DNA of 64,000 nt, taken from contig NC_015964.1 in the NCBI RefSeq assembly GCF_000210895.1, positions 761,001-825,000 on the forward strand, in the 5' to 3' direction. Both the position numbers and the translations under genes were made by a program. This document shows positions 62,842 through 64,000 of the stretch, in pieces. The notes beneath the pieces were generated by a model. That model ran no database searches. It was not told the origin of the DNA and saw only the letters and a program-made list of their open reading frames with translations. The first letter of the stretch is position 1, and every line of letters starts with the position of its first letter. The DNA is from Haemophilus parainfluenzae T3T1 (GTDB lineage: Bacteria; Pseudomonadota; Gammaproteobacteria; Enterobacterales; Pasteurellaceae).

Positions 62842-63868
62842 AGCCTAGCACCTCTACTCGAACGTTATTTTCCATTAAATAAACTTTGGTTTGTGTAATT
62901 GCATCTTCATCACCTTCAACTTCAGCAATCGTAAAGCCAAATTTAACGCCACCGGCATAATCAATTTGTGATGTTAAGATACTGAGTTCCACACCAAACT
63001 TTTTCGATGCTTGAGAAAGTAATGGCGCATCGACGGAACGACCGGTAAATTCAAATTTGATGATTGGATACGATTTAGCGTGTTTTGGCGTATCAGATAA
63101 ATTTTCTAAATATTCTTCTGGCAACGTAATGTGGAAGGTCGAGCTGATAAACTCTTGGGCCAATTCTGTTTTCGGATTAGAGAAAATCTCACTAACCGTG
63201 CCTTGTTCAATCAGGCGGCCTTTATCAATCACGGCAACTTGGTCGCAGATACGTTTAACCACTTCCATTTCATGGGTGATAAGAAGAATGGTGATACCTA
63301 AAGTGCGGTTGATTTCTTTTAATAATTTTAGAATGGATTGAGTTGTGGCCGGATCCAATGCGCTGGTGGCTTCATCACAAAGTAAGACTTTTGGATCGCT
63401 TGCAAGTGCACGCGCAATCGCTACTCGTTGTTTTTGACCACCAGAGAGATTAGCAGGATACACATTATGTTTATCACTTAATCCTACAAGCGCTAAAAGT
63501 GCGGTCGTTTTTTCTTGAATTTCTGCTTTCGATTTATTTTCTAATTCAAGTGGCAATGCTACGTTTTCAAAAACGGTTCGAGAGGTCAATAAATTAAAAT
63601 GTTGGAAAATCATGCCGATTTGGCGGCGTGTTTTCACTAATTCAGCGTCAGAAAGCTGAGTCAGATCCACATCATCGATGAGCACAGCACCGTGAGTCGG
63701 TCTTTCTAATAAGTTTACACAACGGATAAGTGTACTTTTACCTGCACCAGAGGCACCAATGACACCACAAATCTGCCCCTTCGGCACATGTAATGAAACA
63801 TTATCAAGTGCGGTCAGTTTTTTATCCGGAAGTGTAAAAATCTTCGTAATGTTATTTAGCTTAATCAT
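62831..63868 (-). CDS. metN: Methionine ABC transporter ATPase MetN
   Basis: 345 residues. Walker [10 protein letters not shown] (near 37-45), signature [15 protein letters not shown], Walker [14 protein letters not shown] and H-loop THE are present. The C-terminal NIL domain (about residues 260-345, [18 protein letters not shown] to the end) is the ACT-like sensor through which methionine inhibits the transporter. It opens the metNIQ operon. Uptake sequences fall in the region encoding the first strands ([10 protein letters not shown]) and TTALLALV. Confidence 0.96.
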   Translation of the reverse strand: MIKLNNITKIFTLPDKKLTALDNVSLHVPKGQICGVIGASGAGKSTLIRCVNLLERPTHGAVLIDDVDLTQLSDAELVKTRRQIGMIFQHFNLLTSRTVFENVALPLELENKSKAEIQEKTTALLALVGLSDKHNVYPANLSGGQKQRVAIARALASDPKVLLCDEATSALDPATTQSILKLLKEINRTLGITILLITHEMEVVKRICDQVAVIDKGRLIEQGTVSEIFSNPKTELAQEFISSTFHITLPEEYLENLSDTPKHAKSYPIIKFEFTGRSVDAPLLSQASKKFGVELSILTSQIDYAGGVKFGFTIAEVEGDEDAITQTKVYLMENNVRVEVLGYVQ

Positions 63869-63908
63869 ATAAGCCCTTGTTCTCAGTTAATATTTGAATT
63901 TCATTTGT

Positions 63909-63926
63909 ATTCTAGACGTCTAGAAT
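63909..63926. promoter_or_regulatory. MetJ-box-like operator of metNIQ
   Basis: A perfect 18-bp palindrome centred on the exact met box AGACGTCT (63914-63921), with flanking ATTCT/AGAAT. A further box-like AGACGGAT lies at 63957-63964. It sits 41 bases upstream of metN, as expected for MetJ repression by S-adenosylmethionine. The rest of 63869-64000 shows no gene. Confidence 0.75.
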
Positions 63927-64000
63927 GCTGTGTCAATATGTTACGGGATCTTTTTTAGACGGATCGGTTATGACTTATTATTGCTTATATTAAGGATAAA

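Overview
The window is chromosomal DNA of a Haemophilus species (Pasteurellaceae). The Haemophilus DNA uptake sequence, core AAGTGCGGT / ACCGCACTT, recurs throughout, often as inverted pairs just after genes where they form terminator hairpins. Base composition is AT-rich, and blocks such as rpsU-dnaG-rpoD, mrcA-comABCDEF, engB-oppABCDF-talB and zipA-ligA-cysZ-cysK match gene neighbourhoods known from H. influenzae. The blocks are joined in an order that does not look like H. influenzae Rd, so a relative such as H. parainfluenzae is my best guess; this is inference. I saw no rRNA, tRNA, insertion sequence, prophage or CRISPR array.

Layout. 1-5.4 kb: purB (partial), hflD, trpS, a DUF406 gene, a YjjW-like radical SAM activase, and the nucleoside salvage pair nupC-deoD. 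5.4-8.8 kb: greB, tex and an unknown 127-residue protein. 8.9-11.2 kb is the only clearly accessory patch: a small lipoprotein, a CdiI/DUF1436-like immunity gene, a gene fragment and an Imm49-like immunity gene, with a 47-bp near-identical repeat on each side of the immunity genes. 11.2-13.8 kb: divergent glpK and glpF around a perfect CRP site. 13.9-18.2 kb: a cystine-type ABC transporter, cysK and cysZ (sulfur assimilation). 18.4-26.0 kb: zipA, ligA, a coiled-coil protein, a YgiW-family protein behind two PmrA/QseB-like boxes, tyrP, tdk, a small membrane protein and tsaD. 26.2-30.3 kb: the macromolecular synthesis block rpsU-dnaG-rpoD. 30.5-41.9 kb: psiE, rlmJ, mrcA, the type IV pilus/DNA uptake operon comABCDEF (pilMNOPQ plus comF), nfuA, comM and engB. 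42.0-49.7 kb: a DUF535 gene, oppABCDF and talB. 49.9-61.1 kb: mlaA, ridA, an L10-leader-controlled rplJL and rpoBC. 61.3-64.0 kb: the methionine importer metNIQ behind a MetJ-like palindrome.

The main theme is natural competence. The uptake signal is everywhere. The uptake machine (comA-F) and comM each have a competence regulatory element (CRP-S/Sxy site), and the spacing to the -10 box is the same at both. The accessory immunity patch between repeated uptake-sequence dyads looks like a product of DNA uptake and recombination. I did not find a convincing wholly new multi-gene system; the strongest leads are the immunity patch, the paired PmrA/QseB-like boxes before ygiW, the comM promoter built around a terminator hairpin, and the YjjW-like activase with no ferredoxin insert and no partner enzyme nearby.
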